Origin: an uncultured Flavobacteriales bacterium
GTDB lineage: Bacteria; Bacteroidota; Bacteroidia; Flavobacteriales_E; Vicingaceae
DNA: 12,853 bases
Direction: 5' to 3'
Assembly (NCBI GenBank): GCA_913059105.1
Contig: CAJXRL010000053.1
Location: forward strand, 1 to 12,853
Shown: piece after piece, positions 1 through 6,406 of the stretch
Layout of the letters: each line of letters starts with the position of its first letter
Numbering within the stretch: position 1 is the first letter of the stretch
The notes under the pieces: model-generated
The model's input: the letters and a program-made list of their open reading frames with translations, nothing else
Database searches by the model: none
Told to the model about the DNA's origin: nothing
Made by a program: the position numbers and the translations under genes

Positions 1-31
1 GTCGGCAGCGTCAGATGTGTATAAGAGACAG
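1..31 (+). other. Residual Illumina Nextera Read-1 transposase adapter
   Basis: Bases 1-31 match the Nextera Read-1 transposase adapter, lacking only its first two bases. Bases 13-31 are the 19-bp Tn5 mosaic end (AGATGTGTATAAGAGACAG). This is library-preparation sequence, not genome. Genomic sequence begins at base 32, inside a repeat. Confidence 0.98.
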
Positions 32-100
32 TAGCGAACGACGAAAGGAGTGTGGCTATCTGGTAATCAAGGACCAGATTGCTTCGTGCCTCGCAATGAC
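32..100. repeat. Interspersed repeat type A, left copy (69 bp)
   Basis: This 69-bp stretch recurs at 574-642 in the same orientation with only two differences that I can see (T/C at 61 versus 602, A/T at 96 versus 637). It contains an imperfect hairpin: GCTATCTGG (55-63) can pair with CCAGATTGC (74-82) around a 10-base loop. Its right part is the left part of repeat B (74-150), so the left block is an A/B mosaic. The outer left end is cut off by adapter. Palindromic repeats built on a GATTGCTTCGTGCCTCGCAATGAC-like core are a REP/MITE-like type. The function is unknown. Confidence 0.85.
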
Positions 101-150
101 AATCCAAAATGTCATTGCGAATGAAGTGAACCGAAATGAAGCAATCTGGT
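74..150. repeat. Interspersed palindromic repeat type B, left copy (77 bp)
   Basis: This is a nested palindrome. The outer arms CCAGATTGCTTC (74-85) and GAAGCAATCTGG (138-149) are perfect 12-bp inverted repeats. The inner arms TCGCAATGAC (91-100) and GTCATTGCGA (111-120) are perfect 10-bp inverted repeats around a 10-base loop. A copy of the same length lies at 482-558 with about nine differences. The element ends 6 bases after the stop of the GIY-YIG gene (156-443). In the RNA it could form a long hairpin that protects or ends the transcript, but that role is inference. Confidence 0.88.
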
Positions 151-155
151 TAATT

Positions 156-443
156 TTAATCCCAGTCTTCACTTAAATCCTTCCATTCTGGATTATGAAG
201 ATCGACAAGATTGTTTTTGCTTTTTCGCGAACCTCCTTTAATCTGTTTTTCTCTTTTAATTGAATCAATAGCAGAATGGAATACCTCAAAATAAACTAGT
301 TTATGGCAATTGTATTTTTTTGTAAATCCTGAATTTAAATTCCCCTTATGCTCTTTTACTCTGCGTTCTAGATTATTTGTCATTCCAGTATAAAGAGAAG
401 TATTCTTCTTAGATGTCATGAAATATACGTAGAACGTTTTCAT
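156..443 (-). CDS. GIY-YIG nuclease family protein (single-domain, UPF0213/UvrC N-terminal-like)
   Basis: This 95-residue protein is essentially one GIY-YIG domain. The first motif is degenerate, YVY at residues 5-7. The second is YTG (18-20), followed by the conserved Asn23-Asn24, Arg27-Arg28 and His32. The VYFE segment (50-53) and the basic REKQIKG helix (64-70) are typical of the short family often labelled excinuclease ABC subunit C-like. The C-terminal NPEWKDLSEDW tail is also family-like, so the gene looks intact. It starts at ATG 441-443. Members of this superfamily cleave DNA, but the substrate of this small branch is not settled. The gene is bracketed by same-orientation copies of repeat B (74-150, 482-558) with only 5 bp and 38 bp between, which suggests a link between gene and repeat. 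It could be co-transcribed with the operon upstream or have its own weak promoter near 460-480. The family call is firm; the activity is not. Confidence 0.9.
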   Translation of the reverse strand: MKTFYVYFMTSKKNTSLYTGMTNNLERRVKEHKGNLNSGFTKKYNCHKLVYFEVFHSAIDSIKREKQIKGGSRKSKNNLVDLHNPEWKDLSEDWD

Positions 444-481
444 AGTTCAATTTAACTAAAAAAGTAGAGTATTATTGAGAA

Positions 482-558
482 CTAGATTGCTTTGTGCCTC
501 GCAATGACAATCCAAAATGTTATTGCGAGTAAAGTGAAACGAAAGGAAACAATCTTGT
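482..558. repeat. Interspersed palindromic repeat type B, right copy (77 bp)
   Basis: This aligns without gaps to 74-150, with about nine substitutions in 77 bases (roughly 88% identity by eye). The inner stem TCGCAATGAC (499-508) and GTTATTGCGA (519-528) survives with one C-to-T change that leaves a G-U pair in plus-strand RNA. The outer stem is more decayed than in the left copy. It lies just upstream of the GIY-YIG start. Confidence 0.85.
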
Positions 559-569
559 TAATCACAACT

Positions 570-642
570 GTCATAGCGAACGACGAAAGGAGTGTGGCTA
601 TCCGGTAATCAAGGACCAGATTGCTTCGTGCCTCGCTATGAC
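570..642. repeat. Interspersed repeat type A, right copy, with terminal inverted repeats
   Basis: Bases 574-642 match 32-100 at all but two positions. Because this copy is not cut by adapter, its ends are visible: GTCATAGCGA (570-579) and TCGCTATGAC (633-642) are perfect 10-bp inverted repeats. The element sits about 31 bp downstream of the stop codon of the T9SS-protein gene. That is a usual place for REP-like palindromes, and the element may define the 3' end of the long minus-strand operon. The terminator role is inferred; no clear T-run follows the stem. Confidence 0.82.
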
Positions 643-673
643 GTTTCAATCGACTGTTTCTAAGGCGATGACA

Positions 674-1726
674 TTATTCTACCACCAACTTACCACTTAA
701 AAAATCGCCTACTTTGTTTCTAATTTGATACAAATACAACCCTTGTATTATTCCTTCTATAGGAACATGATGCTTATCTCCAATTTGCAATAATTGCTCT
801 TGAACCAACTTGCCTTGTAAATCGTACAGTAAAAAACTAAATTGCTCCTTTGGTTTTACTACAAAAGCGAGGTTTACTTGATTAGCTGTTGGATTTGGGA
901 AAAGACGATGATTTCTACCAATTAGTTCATTCTCTTTCAAGCCCACCCCAGTATCAAATGGAATACTATCGCAGCTGCCTAAATAAACATCGTCGATGTA
1001 GTAATAAGATCCTTGGTTCTCTAGCCTATTCTTACTTGCCCCTCCTACATATAAAGTATCAATTACGGTTGAATCAGTAAAATTACCTATGGTCAGGTAT
1101 TGCTCTCCTCCTGAAGCCTTATATTGGAAGTTATATTGCATCCATTCTTGTTTATCAACTAGGAAGATGTCAGGGTATATTAATACTTGTGGGTTATAAG
1201 GAAGAAAATAACGATCATTCGATTGAATTTTATTAGCCGAAAAATAAACACCTAATTTACTCTTTGTTGCATAACGTGAAGAGTCTGCTAAAGAAACAAA
1301 TAGCTGCAAACAGTAAACACTGTCTTTTTGTAAAGTAGCACTAATTCGATTTTGAATATATTCTCTAAATCTTTTGGTATTAGTACTGCTACCCCCAAAT
1401 GAATAAATTACCAAACCCATATAACCTTCACCAGAATTAGGGAGCTGATTTTCAATATAATTTTGAGGAGATCCATCTGTAGCAACACTAGACCAATTTA
1501 AGGATGTAAAATAATCAGGGCTTGAGAAATTGGGAACCGCCCAATTGGTGGGCAGAAATAGCGGAGTAACTCGAAGCACGGTATCCTCAAAACTCGGGTT
1601 GGGTATCAAATTCTGCGCTTTGGGGCTCATGGCACAAAACGTAAAAAATATAATGATTATAATTTCTCGCATATTAATAGAACTTAATTTGAGTTTGAGC
1701 TGGATTCGGTTAAACAACCAATTCAT
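674..1726 (-). CDS. Secreted protein with type IX secretion (T9SS) type A sorting domain
   Basis: The last 80 residues form a T9SS C-terminal sorting domain: LFPNPT near its start, FLLYDLQGKLV in the middle, and GLYLYQI followed by GKLVVE at the end. Such domains direct proteins across the outer membrane through the Bacteroidota gliding/secretion machine. The N-terminus holds a Sec signal peptide whose hydrophobic core IIIIIFFTF ends before an SPKAQ cleavage region. The mature part opens with NLIPNPSFED, common in secreted Bacteroidota proteins with a jelly-roll or carbohydrate-binding-like N-terminal region. No catalytic motif is recognised. There are two possible starts. ATG 1724-1726 gives 350 residues and forms a TAATG overlap with the small upstream ORF. 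ATG 1670-1672 gives 332 residues and a more compact signal peptide. I list the longer form because such overlaps recur in this operon. It is the last gene of the cluster. Confidence 0.9.
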   Translation of the reverse strand: MNWLFNRIQLKLKLSSINMREIIIIIFFTFCAMSPKAQNLIPNPSFEDTVLRVTPLFLPTNWAVPNFSSPDYFTSLNWSSVATDGSPQNYIENQLPNSGEGYMGLVIYSFGGSSTNTKRFREYIQNRISATLQKDSVYCLQLFVSLADSSRYATKSKLGVYFSANKIQSNDRYFLPYNPQVLIYPDIFLVDKQEWMQYNFQYKASGGEQYLTIGNFTDSTVIDTLYVGGASKNRLENQGSYYYIDDVYLGSCDSIPFDTGVGLKENELIGRNHRLFPNPTANQVNLAFVVKPKEQFSFLLYDLQGKLVQEQLLQIGDKHHVPIEGIIQGLYLYQIRNKVGDFLSGKLVVE

Positions 1727-1896
1727 TATTTAATCAGAAATAATTTACCATTGAACAAACGTTCACCTTTTAAAGTTGCTAAAAAATGATACATTGCATT
1801 GTTTAAATGACTTACATCCTTTGGAAAGAGTCCTAGTAAAGAAGAAACAGATTGTGTTGACTGACGCTTTCCTTTGTTGGGAGATTTAGTTCCCAT
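1726..1896 (-). CDS. Probable small protein (56 aa), unrecognised
   Basis: This is a 56-codon frame from ATG 1894-1896 to TAA 1726-1728. The start overlaps the end of the ABM monooxygenase gene by 11 bp in another frame. The stop overlaps the next start as TAATG, the same junction seen at 3266-3270, which suggests translational coupling. The product has a basic, polar N-terminus (MGTKSPNKGKRQ, residues 1-12), then an amphipathic stretch (SLLGLFPKDVSHLNNAMYHF) and a C-terminal GKLFLIK. There is no signal peptide, membrane segment or known motif. It fills an otherwise empty gap of about 160 bp in a very compact operon. The case rests on position and AT-rich wobble bases, so it may instead be non-coding spacer. 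Confidence 0.45.
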   Translation of the reverse strand: MGTKSPNKGKRQSTQSVSSLLGLFPKDVSHLNNAMYHFLATLKGERLFNGKLFLIK

Positions 1897-2191
1897 ACTC
1901 CCGCTCCACTTTAGCAATTCGAACAGAGTAGCTTTCATACCACTTCTCTTTACCCAATTTTTGAGCCTGTAGGTGAGCAAAGTTTTCTTTCCAAGCTTTT
2001 ATAGATTCTACATCTCTCCAATACGAAACGGTAATTCCAACATCTTCTCGGGCGCTATCTATTCCAATAAACCCATCTTGTTGTTTGGCCAATTTTTCCA
2101 TTTCAACGGCCATTTCTGCATAGCCCTCTGAATTTGACAATTTGGAGGTAAAAATAACAGCGTAATATGGAGTGAATGCTGGAGAATTCAA
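1886..2191 (-). CDS. Antibiotic biosynthesis monooxygenase (ABM) family protein
   Basis: This 101-residue protein is a small ferredoxin-like fold member of the ABM family (PF03992, COG2329). The sequence is typical: YYAVIFTS near the start, then EMAVEMEKLAKQQDGFIGIDSARED, ITVSYWRD, and IKAWKENFAHLQAQKLGKEKWYESY. Family members act as cofactor-free oxygenases or heme-degrading enzymes, and many are of unknown role, so the substrate cannot be stated. The only sensible start is TTG (2189-2191), because an in-frame TAG, the stop of the upstream DAHP synthase gene, lies one codon before it. The length agrees with the family. The gene sits 3 bp downstream of the DAHP synthase/chorismate mutase gene and must be co-transcribed with it. 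Confidence 0.92.
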   Translation of the reverse strand: MNSPAFTPYYAVIFTSKLSNSEGYAEMAVEMEKLAKQQDGFIGIDSAREDVGITVSYWRDVESIKAWKENFAHLQAQKLGKEKWYESYSVRIAKVEREYGN

Positions 2192-2194
2192 TTG

Positions 2195-3268
2195 CTAGCT
2201 ATTTGTTTGTTTATCAATAGATTCTTCATGAATTGAATGATATAAATTCGAAATAAATTTTTCGCTCATATTCAAGGTTTTGCCAGATTTAATGGTGCGC
2301 TCCAAAATTTCTTGCCAACGCTGTAATTGCAAAATGGTTACTTGATTTTCCTTTTTATATACTCCAATTTCTTCCGAAATATTCATCCGTTGAGAAAGTA
2401 ATTCTACTATAGAATCATCAATACGGTCAATTTTCGAACGCAATAAATCCAACTGATTTTGAAATTCAATATTTTTAGATTCCGCACTTTTAAAAATTAA
2501 GCTATTCCATAGCCCTTGTAAATGTGCCGGGGTAATTTGTTGTTTGGCATCGCTCAGTGCCTTTTTCGGATTACAGTGAGTTTCTACCATTAACCCATCC
2601 ATATCTAAATCTAATGCGCGTTGTGCAACATGAGGAATCAGCTCTGGATTGCCGGTAATGTGGCTCACATCGCAAATCAATGGAATTTCAGGGTGGTCCG
2701 TTTTAAACTGCACGGCCAAATCCCATGCCGGGGCATTTCGATACGGTTTATTATCTGCTAAGTGAAACCCTCGATGAATCGCTCCTAACTTGGTAATACC
2801 AGCTTTGCCAATTCGTTCCACCGCTCCAGACCACAATGAAACATCTGGGTTTAGTGGGTTTTTGACAAAGACAGGAACATCTGCACCCTCCAAAGCATCT
2901 GCAATTGCTTGCACTGAGAAAGGATTTACTGTTGTTCTTGCTCCAATCCATAAAACATCTATTCCCGCCTTCAAGCAAGCTTCTACATGTGCAGGACTAG
3001 CAACTTCTGTTGTAACCTTAAATCCAAATTCTTCTTTTATGTCGATCAGCCATTTTAGCCCTTCTTCGCCAACGCCTTCAAAAGTATTGGGTCGAGTTCT
3101 TGGTTTCCAAATTCCCGCCCTGAAAATTACATCAGTAAAGTGCTCTGAGATGCCTGCTGCAGTTGTTCTCAGCTGATCAAGACTTTCTGCACTACACGGA
3201 CCAAAAAATTGATACGGGCGTTTACCGCTAAGCCAAGGAATATGTTGAAGATTTGAATCGTTAACCAT
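2195..3268 (-). CDS. Bifunctional 3-deoxy-7-phosphoheptulonate synthase / chorismate mutase (type II)
   Basis: This 357-residue cytosolic fusion joins phosphoenolpyruvate and erythrose 4-phosphate to DAHP, the first shikimate-pathway step, and also converts chorismate to prephenate. Residues 1 to about 260 are a KDO8P-synthase-like (type I beta) DAHP synthase: GPCSAES 23-29, GIWKPRT 52-58, GARTT 109-113, VKNP 135-138, HRGF 165-168, DVSH 200-203 and ETHCNP 229-234, which hold the PEP, phosphate and metal ligands. Residues from about 272 form an AroQ-type helical chorismate mutase with Arg277, Asp281, Arg294 and Lys305/Lys306 in the usual pattern. This domain order and length are standard for Bacteroidota. 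In such fusions the mutase domain can serve as an allosteric sensor for aromatic end products, but that is family knowledge and not shown here. ATG 3266-3268 overlaps the upstream stop (TAATG). Confidence 0.96.
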   Translation of the reverse strand: MVNDSNLQHIPWLSGKRPYQFFGPCSAESLDQLRTTAAGISEHFTDVIFRAGIWKPRTRPNTFEGVGEEGLKWLIDIKEEFGFKVTTEVASPAHVEACLKAGIDVLWIGARTTVNPFSVQAIADALEGADVPVFVKNPLNPDVSLWSGAVERIGKAGITKLGAIHRGFHLADNKPYRNAPAWDLAVQFKTDHPEIPLICDVSHITGNPELIPHVAQRALDLDMDGLMVETHCNPKKALSDAKQQITPAHLQGLWNSLIFKSAESKNIEFQNQLDLLRSKIDRIDDSIVELLSQRMNISEEIGVYKKENQVTILQLQRWQEILERTIKSGKTLNMSEKFISNLYHSIHEESIDKQTNS

Positions 3269-3960
3269 TAAAGAATGTTTTTTAACTCTAACAAACTATG
3301 AATAACAAAAGTTGCCGCTTCCTCTTTTTGGAGTTCTTTTGTAAAATAAACTTGATCCATCCCGATCGCTTTTGCACCCAATACATCAGGACCGTAGTCG
3401 TCTCCTATCATAATGCTATTTTCTGCAGTCGCACCAGATTTTTCCAAAGCATAATTAAAAATTCGTTGGTCCGGTTTTCTATAACCCAAGCCATCAGAAA
3501 CTACAATCTCATCAAAATAGTACGCTAAACCACTGTTGTCAATTTTAACTTGCTGTGCCTCAACAAACCCATTTGTAATAACATGCATCGTATAATTCGG
3601 CTTTAAATAGTCCAATATTTCAATTGAATGAGGTATCAAATTTGATTTCGACGAACATAAAGCGACGTAATCGTCGTTAAATGAAAGGGCAAATTCTGGA
3701 TTGTTGTAATTGAATTTTCTGAAAGTATTGTGAAACCGCTGCAAACGTAATTCGTCTTTTGTTATACGACCTATTCGATAGACATCCCACAATTGATGAT
3801 TAATTCCTTTGTATTCTAAATAGAATTCATTGAAACCCACACCCAACTTTAATTGTAAGCTGTGCGTTTTGTATAAGTCTCTAATGGCCTCTTCGGAGTT
3901 TTTATCAAAATCCCAAAGCGTGCGGTCTAAATCAAAAAAGAGGTGTTTGTATTTTTTCAT
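3268..3960 (-). CDS. yjjG: YjjG family noncanonical pyrimidine nucleotidase (HAD superfamily)
   Basis: This 230-residue HAD phosphatase has all four motifs in order: DLDRT (Asp10 nucleophile, Asp12), VITNG (Thr129), Lys162 in GYRKPD, and GDDYGPD 186-192. A helical cap lies between motifs I and II. The opening FFDLDRTLWDF and the GDDYGPDVLGAK segment are characteristic of the YjjG/TIGR02254 type. E. coli YjjG dephosphorylates non-canonical pyrimidine nucleotides and dUMP. A pyrimidine clean-up role fits the nearby uracil phosphoribosyltransferase gene (4395-5051). ATG 3958-3960 is chosen because it overlaps the upstream stop as ATGA and puts the first HAD motif at residue 10. The frame is open further upstream, but those residues lie inside the preceding gene. 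Confidence 0.9.
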   Translation of the reverse strand: MKKYKHLFFDLDRTLWDFDKNSEEAIRDLYKTHSLQLKLGVGFNEFYLEYKGINHQLWDVYRIGRITKDELRLQRFHNTFRKFNYNNPEFALSFNDDYVALCSSKSNLIPHSIEILDYLKPNYTMHVITNGFVEAQQVKIDNSGLAYYFDEIVVSDGLGYRKPDQRIFNYALEKSGATAENSIMIGDDYGPDVLGAKAIGMDQVYFTKELQKEEAATFVIHSLLELKNIL

Positions 3961-4391
3961 GACCCAACAAATAGACTCCAAGCGGAGGTTAAAATGAATG
4001 ACCAAATTACGATACAAGCAAAGAAAATTGGTAACGTTATTTTTGCCCTTGGAAAATAGTAAGACGCTAACAAAGCGCCAACGGGAACACTTAAAATCAA
4101 TGGCGTTAATACAGCAATTCCAAGTAAACCGTATTTCGTTTTTGTTTTTACAATAAGTCTATTTCTTTTATTGAATAACTTTTTCTTTTTTGGCTTAAAA
4201 ACCCTGTGCCACCAAGCGACAATAAATTTTCCTGCAAAAAAGAAAAGCACAAAACCTGAGTATCCGCCAACAATATGAATCGCTATAGTTTCAAAAAAAC
4301 TATAGCCAGCCAATAATGCTCCACTTGGTGCAAAGAAAAATTTTAAAGTACTAAAAACTAGTAAGCCAAAAATTTTAGTTAGTTCAAGCAC
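3957..4391 (-). CDS. Small polytopic inner-membrane protein (small multidrug export / DedA-like, tentative)
   Basis: This 144-residue protein has about four hydrophobic segments: residues 5-29, 33-58, 88-112 and 118-140. They are separated by a strongly basic cytoplasmic loop, HRVFKPKKKKLFNKRNR (62-78). The third segment, with KYGLLGIAVLTPLILSVPVGALLAS, resembles the conserved Gly/Pro-rich hairpin of small multidrug-export (PF06695) or DedA/SNARE-associated proteins. I recognise only the style, so the function is uncertain. It starts at GTG (4389-4391), 3 bp after the upp stop. Its TGA stop overlaps the YjjG-like gene start as ATGA, so translation of the two is probably coupled. Confidence 0.8.
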   Translation of the reverse strand: MLELTKIFGLLVFSTLKFFFAPSGALLAGYSFFETIAIHIVGGYSGFVLFFFAGKFIVAWWHRVFKPKKKKLFNKRNRLIVKTKTKYGLLGIAVLTPLILSVPVGALLASYYFPRAKITLPIFFACIVIWSFILTSAWSLFVGS

Positions 4392-4394
4392 TAC

Positions 4395-5051
4395 TTACTC
4401 CTTCGGTCCAAAGGCTAAATCTCCTGCATCACCTAACCCCGGTACAATATATGATTGTGCTGTCATTTCTTGATCCACTGCCCCGAGCCAAATCGTACAA
4501 TTGGCTGGCATGTTCTTTTTTGTAAACTCCATACCCTCAGCGCTAGAAATTAGTGATACGACGTGGCAATGCTTCGGCTTTCCCTTCTCTAACAATGCTT
4601 TATAAGCCAATACCATAGATGATCCAGTTGCTAACATTGGGTCTGAAAGGATAATTGTTTTACCTTCAATGGAAGGACAAGCTAAATATTCTAGTTCAAT
4701 GTCAAAAGAACCGTCTTTGTGATGCTTTCTGTACGCAGAAATATATCCATTACCAGCTTTGTCCAACGTATTTAATAACCCTTGGTGCATCGGTAAGCCA
4801 GCTCGTAAAATTGTAATTAATATAGGTTGATCTGCAAGTAACATATCTTCAGAAATTCCTAATGGCGTTGTAACTTCGGTCTTAGTGTATTCTAACTCTT
4901 TAGAAATTTCATAAGCGAAAATTTCTCCACAACGTTCTAAGTTTCTTCTAAACCTTAAACGATCTTTCTGAATAGTATGATCTCTAATTTCAGATATGAA
5001 CTGATTAAATACTGAATTACTCTCCTCTGAAAGGATACGAACTTTTGGCAT
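4395..5051 (-). CDS. upp: Uracil phosphoribosyltransferase
   Basis: This 218-residue cytosolic enzyme salvages uracil: uracil plus PRPP gives UMP and pyrophosphate. The PRPP loop is ILSDPMLATGSSM (134-146). The flexible-loop and substrate region is ILRAGLPMHQG (81-91). The uracil-binding C-terminal segment is YIVPGLGDAGDLAFGPK (201-217). The ending GDLAFGPKE, instead of the GDR ending of many UPRTases, is a variant I associate with Bacteroidota. Length is normal. The start is ATG 5049-5051. A 33-bp gap separates it from the upstream gene and contains TACCTTTA (minus, 5072-5079), one base off the Bacteroidota -7 box, so an internal promoter is possible; no good -33 box is seen. The neighbouring YjjG-like nucleotidase also acts on pyrimidine nucleotides. 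Confidence 0.96.
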   Translation of the reverse strand: MPKVRILSEESNSVFNQFISEIRDHTIQKDRLRFRRNLERCGEIFAYEISKELEYTKTEVTTPLGISEDMLLADQPILITILRAGLPMHQGLLNTLDKAGNGYISAYRKHHKDGSFDIELEYLACPSIEGKTIILSDPMLATGSSMVLAYKALLEKGKPKHCHVVSLISSAEGMEFTKKNMPANCTIWLGAVDQEMTAQSYIVPGLGDAGDLAFGPKE

Positions 5052-5084
5052 GGCAACTTTTTTTGGAGAGATAAAGGTAAGTTT

Positions 5085-6404
5085 TTAAGCGTTTAATTTT
5101 TCCTTTGAAATTGCATATTCTACAACTTCTTCATATACTTTTCGCCAGCCTTTCCATTCTTCTTCTTCACTTAAACTTTCGTTATGCCAAAGACTTATAA
5201 ATGTTCCTTCCACTAACTTTACCTCATCAATAATTTTCTTGCATTCAGTTATGGCAACATCAGGCTCAAGGTTTAAATAATACTTCAGCGTTGCCTCCAT
5301 TACATGAAAAGGGAAAACAGTGAGTTTACATTCTACTTCCCCATCTAAATCATAAAAAGGATAAGGTGTGCAAGTCCCTGCTCTAAAACCGAGTTGAGAA
5401 GCAAAACCCATCGTGTAATCTTCTTCAATATCAGCTTCTAGTAAATTTCGATATGTTTCAGGCAAACTCAATTTTAGAAAATGTTGCCGACTCCGTTTAA
5501 CATCTGTTTTAATAATGTCCTTCAGTCGCCTTATTTCCATTAGCAACTTTGAGCGCTGTTTGTTTGAGCCGAATGATGGATGAATTCCCACATGGGCATA
5601 ATCCAAAATTGATTTAATCAACCTCTTAAAATGTCTATTCTGATAAGACAGATTTTTATCATTCAACCCATAATCTCCAATTAAAATAAAGTAGATAGCT
5701 TTAAAACTAAATTTTCTTTGCAGGCTCAATTGGTAATCATAGGTATCAAAAGGATCTCTCTTTTTTCCAAATATTACTTGCAGCTGAATAGCGAACTTGC
5801 TAAAATCAAACTTTACAAGACTCTTACCAATACTGCCAATAGTTCGCAATAAGCCTTTGTGTTTGTACGCATAAGCATTATCAATGTCGATAGTTGGCAA
5901 GTACTTGAATTTTCGTTTTTCAAATGCCAATTCTGGAAATTTTTGTTGCAATACTTGCTTGAGTAGTAACATCCATCTATCTACAACGGCAATTTGCAAG
6001 AACCCTTCCTTCGCTGCTAAGCTATCCTTGGCTATAAATCGATCATATTGATCTCGCATATGAGGTAAGTATTCCTCATATCTACTCAACATATAAAATG
6101 TGGCAGCAAACACATCAAACTCTAGAGTATCATTGCGAACTGGAAAAATAGTTGGAGTGTCCTTGAATACTTTAGTTTGTAAGCTCTTTTCAGAAATTAC
6201 ATTTTGTTCCAAAAGGCCGTCAGCGGTAAAATGAAGCTCCTCTCCTAAAGGTCTAGCTAAATATGAAAACTTAGTTTCTTTAGAACTTGTAAAACGTTCT
6301 AAATCTGAAGTTAGCGCATGCCCAATCCCTAGGTAGTTTTTAAAAATAGTTTTAAAAACATACCGGTTCCTTGGCGTTATTTTGGAAACGTAAACTAGCA
6401 ACAT
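5085..6404 (-). CDS. Polysaccharide deacetylase family protein, DUF7033-type
   Basis: This 439-residue protein has no clear signal peptide. The N-terminal region to about residue 160 matches the DUF7033-type domain seen in Bacteroidota, including FDVFAATFYMLSRYEEYLPH (97-116). The C-terminal part is a NodB-like barrel: YLPTIDIDNAYAYK (168-181) holds the Asp pair, Asp173 and Asp175, and GIHPSFGS (273-280) carries the metal-type His275. GFRAGTC (339-345) and SLWHNES (404-410) correspond to later catalytic motifs. The usual second His of the HxxxH motif is replaced by Gly279. NodB enzymes remove acetyl groups from glycans; whether this one does, and on what, is unknown. Lack of a signal peptide suggests action on a cytoplasmic intermediate. 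ATG 6402-6404 lies 2 bp after the radC stop. Confidence 0.88.
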   Translation of the reverse strand: MLLVYVSKITPRNRYVFKTIFKNYLGIGHALTSDLERFTSSKETKFSYLARPLGEELHFTADGLLEQNVISEKSLQTKVFKDTPTIFPVRNDTLEFDVFAATFYMLSRYEEYLPHMRDQYDRFIAKDSLAAKEGFLQIAVVDRWMLLLKQVLQQKFPELAFEKRKFKYLPTIDIDNAYAYKHKGLLRTIGSIGKSLVKFDFSKFAIQLQVIFGKKRDPFDTYDYQLSLQRKFSFKAIYFILIGDYGLNDKNLSYQNRHFKRLIKSILDYAHVGIHPSFGSNKQRSKLLMEIRRLKDIIKTDVKRSRQHFLKLSLPETYRNLLEADIEEDYTMGFASQLGFRAGTCTPYPFYDLDGEVECKLTVFPFHVMEATLKYYLNLEPDVAITECKKIIDEVKLVEGTFISLWHNESLSEEEEWKGWRKVYEEVVEYAISKEKLNA

Positions 6405-6406
6405 AA

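Noticed and set aside
32..642. A CRISPR array, given several similar palindromic repeats.
   Set aside because: The repeats are two types at irregular spacing with a gene between, there are no uniform spacers, and no cas gene is seen.
2790..3176. A long open frame on the plus strand opposite the DAHP synthase gene.
   Set aside because: The minus-strand frame is a strongly conserved enzyme. The plus-strand product has no recognisable motif and is explained as an antisense shadow, as are similar frames opposite purL at 9433-9624 and 10000-10287.
2195..3268. The DAHP synthase/chorismate mutase fusion as a novel enzyme.
   Set aside because: This fusion is a standard Bacteroidota arrangement with normal length and intact motifs.
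3961..4017. A longer N-terminus for the YjjG-like protein.
   Set aside because: It would lie wholly inside the upstream membrane protein gene, and the ATG at 3960 gives the usual HAD start with an ATGA junction.
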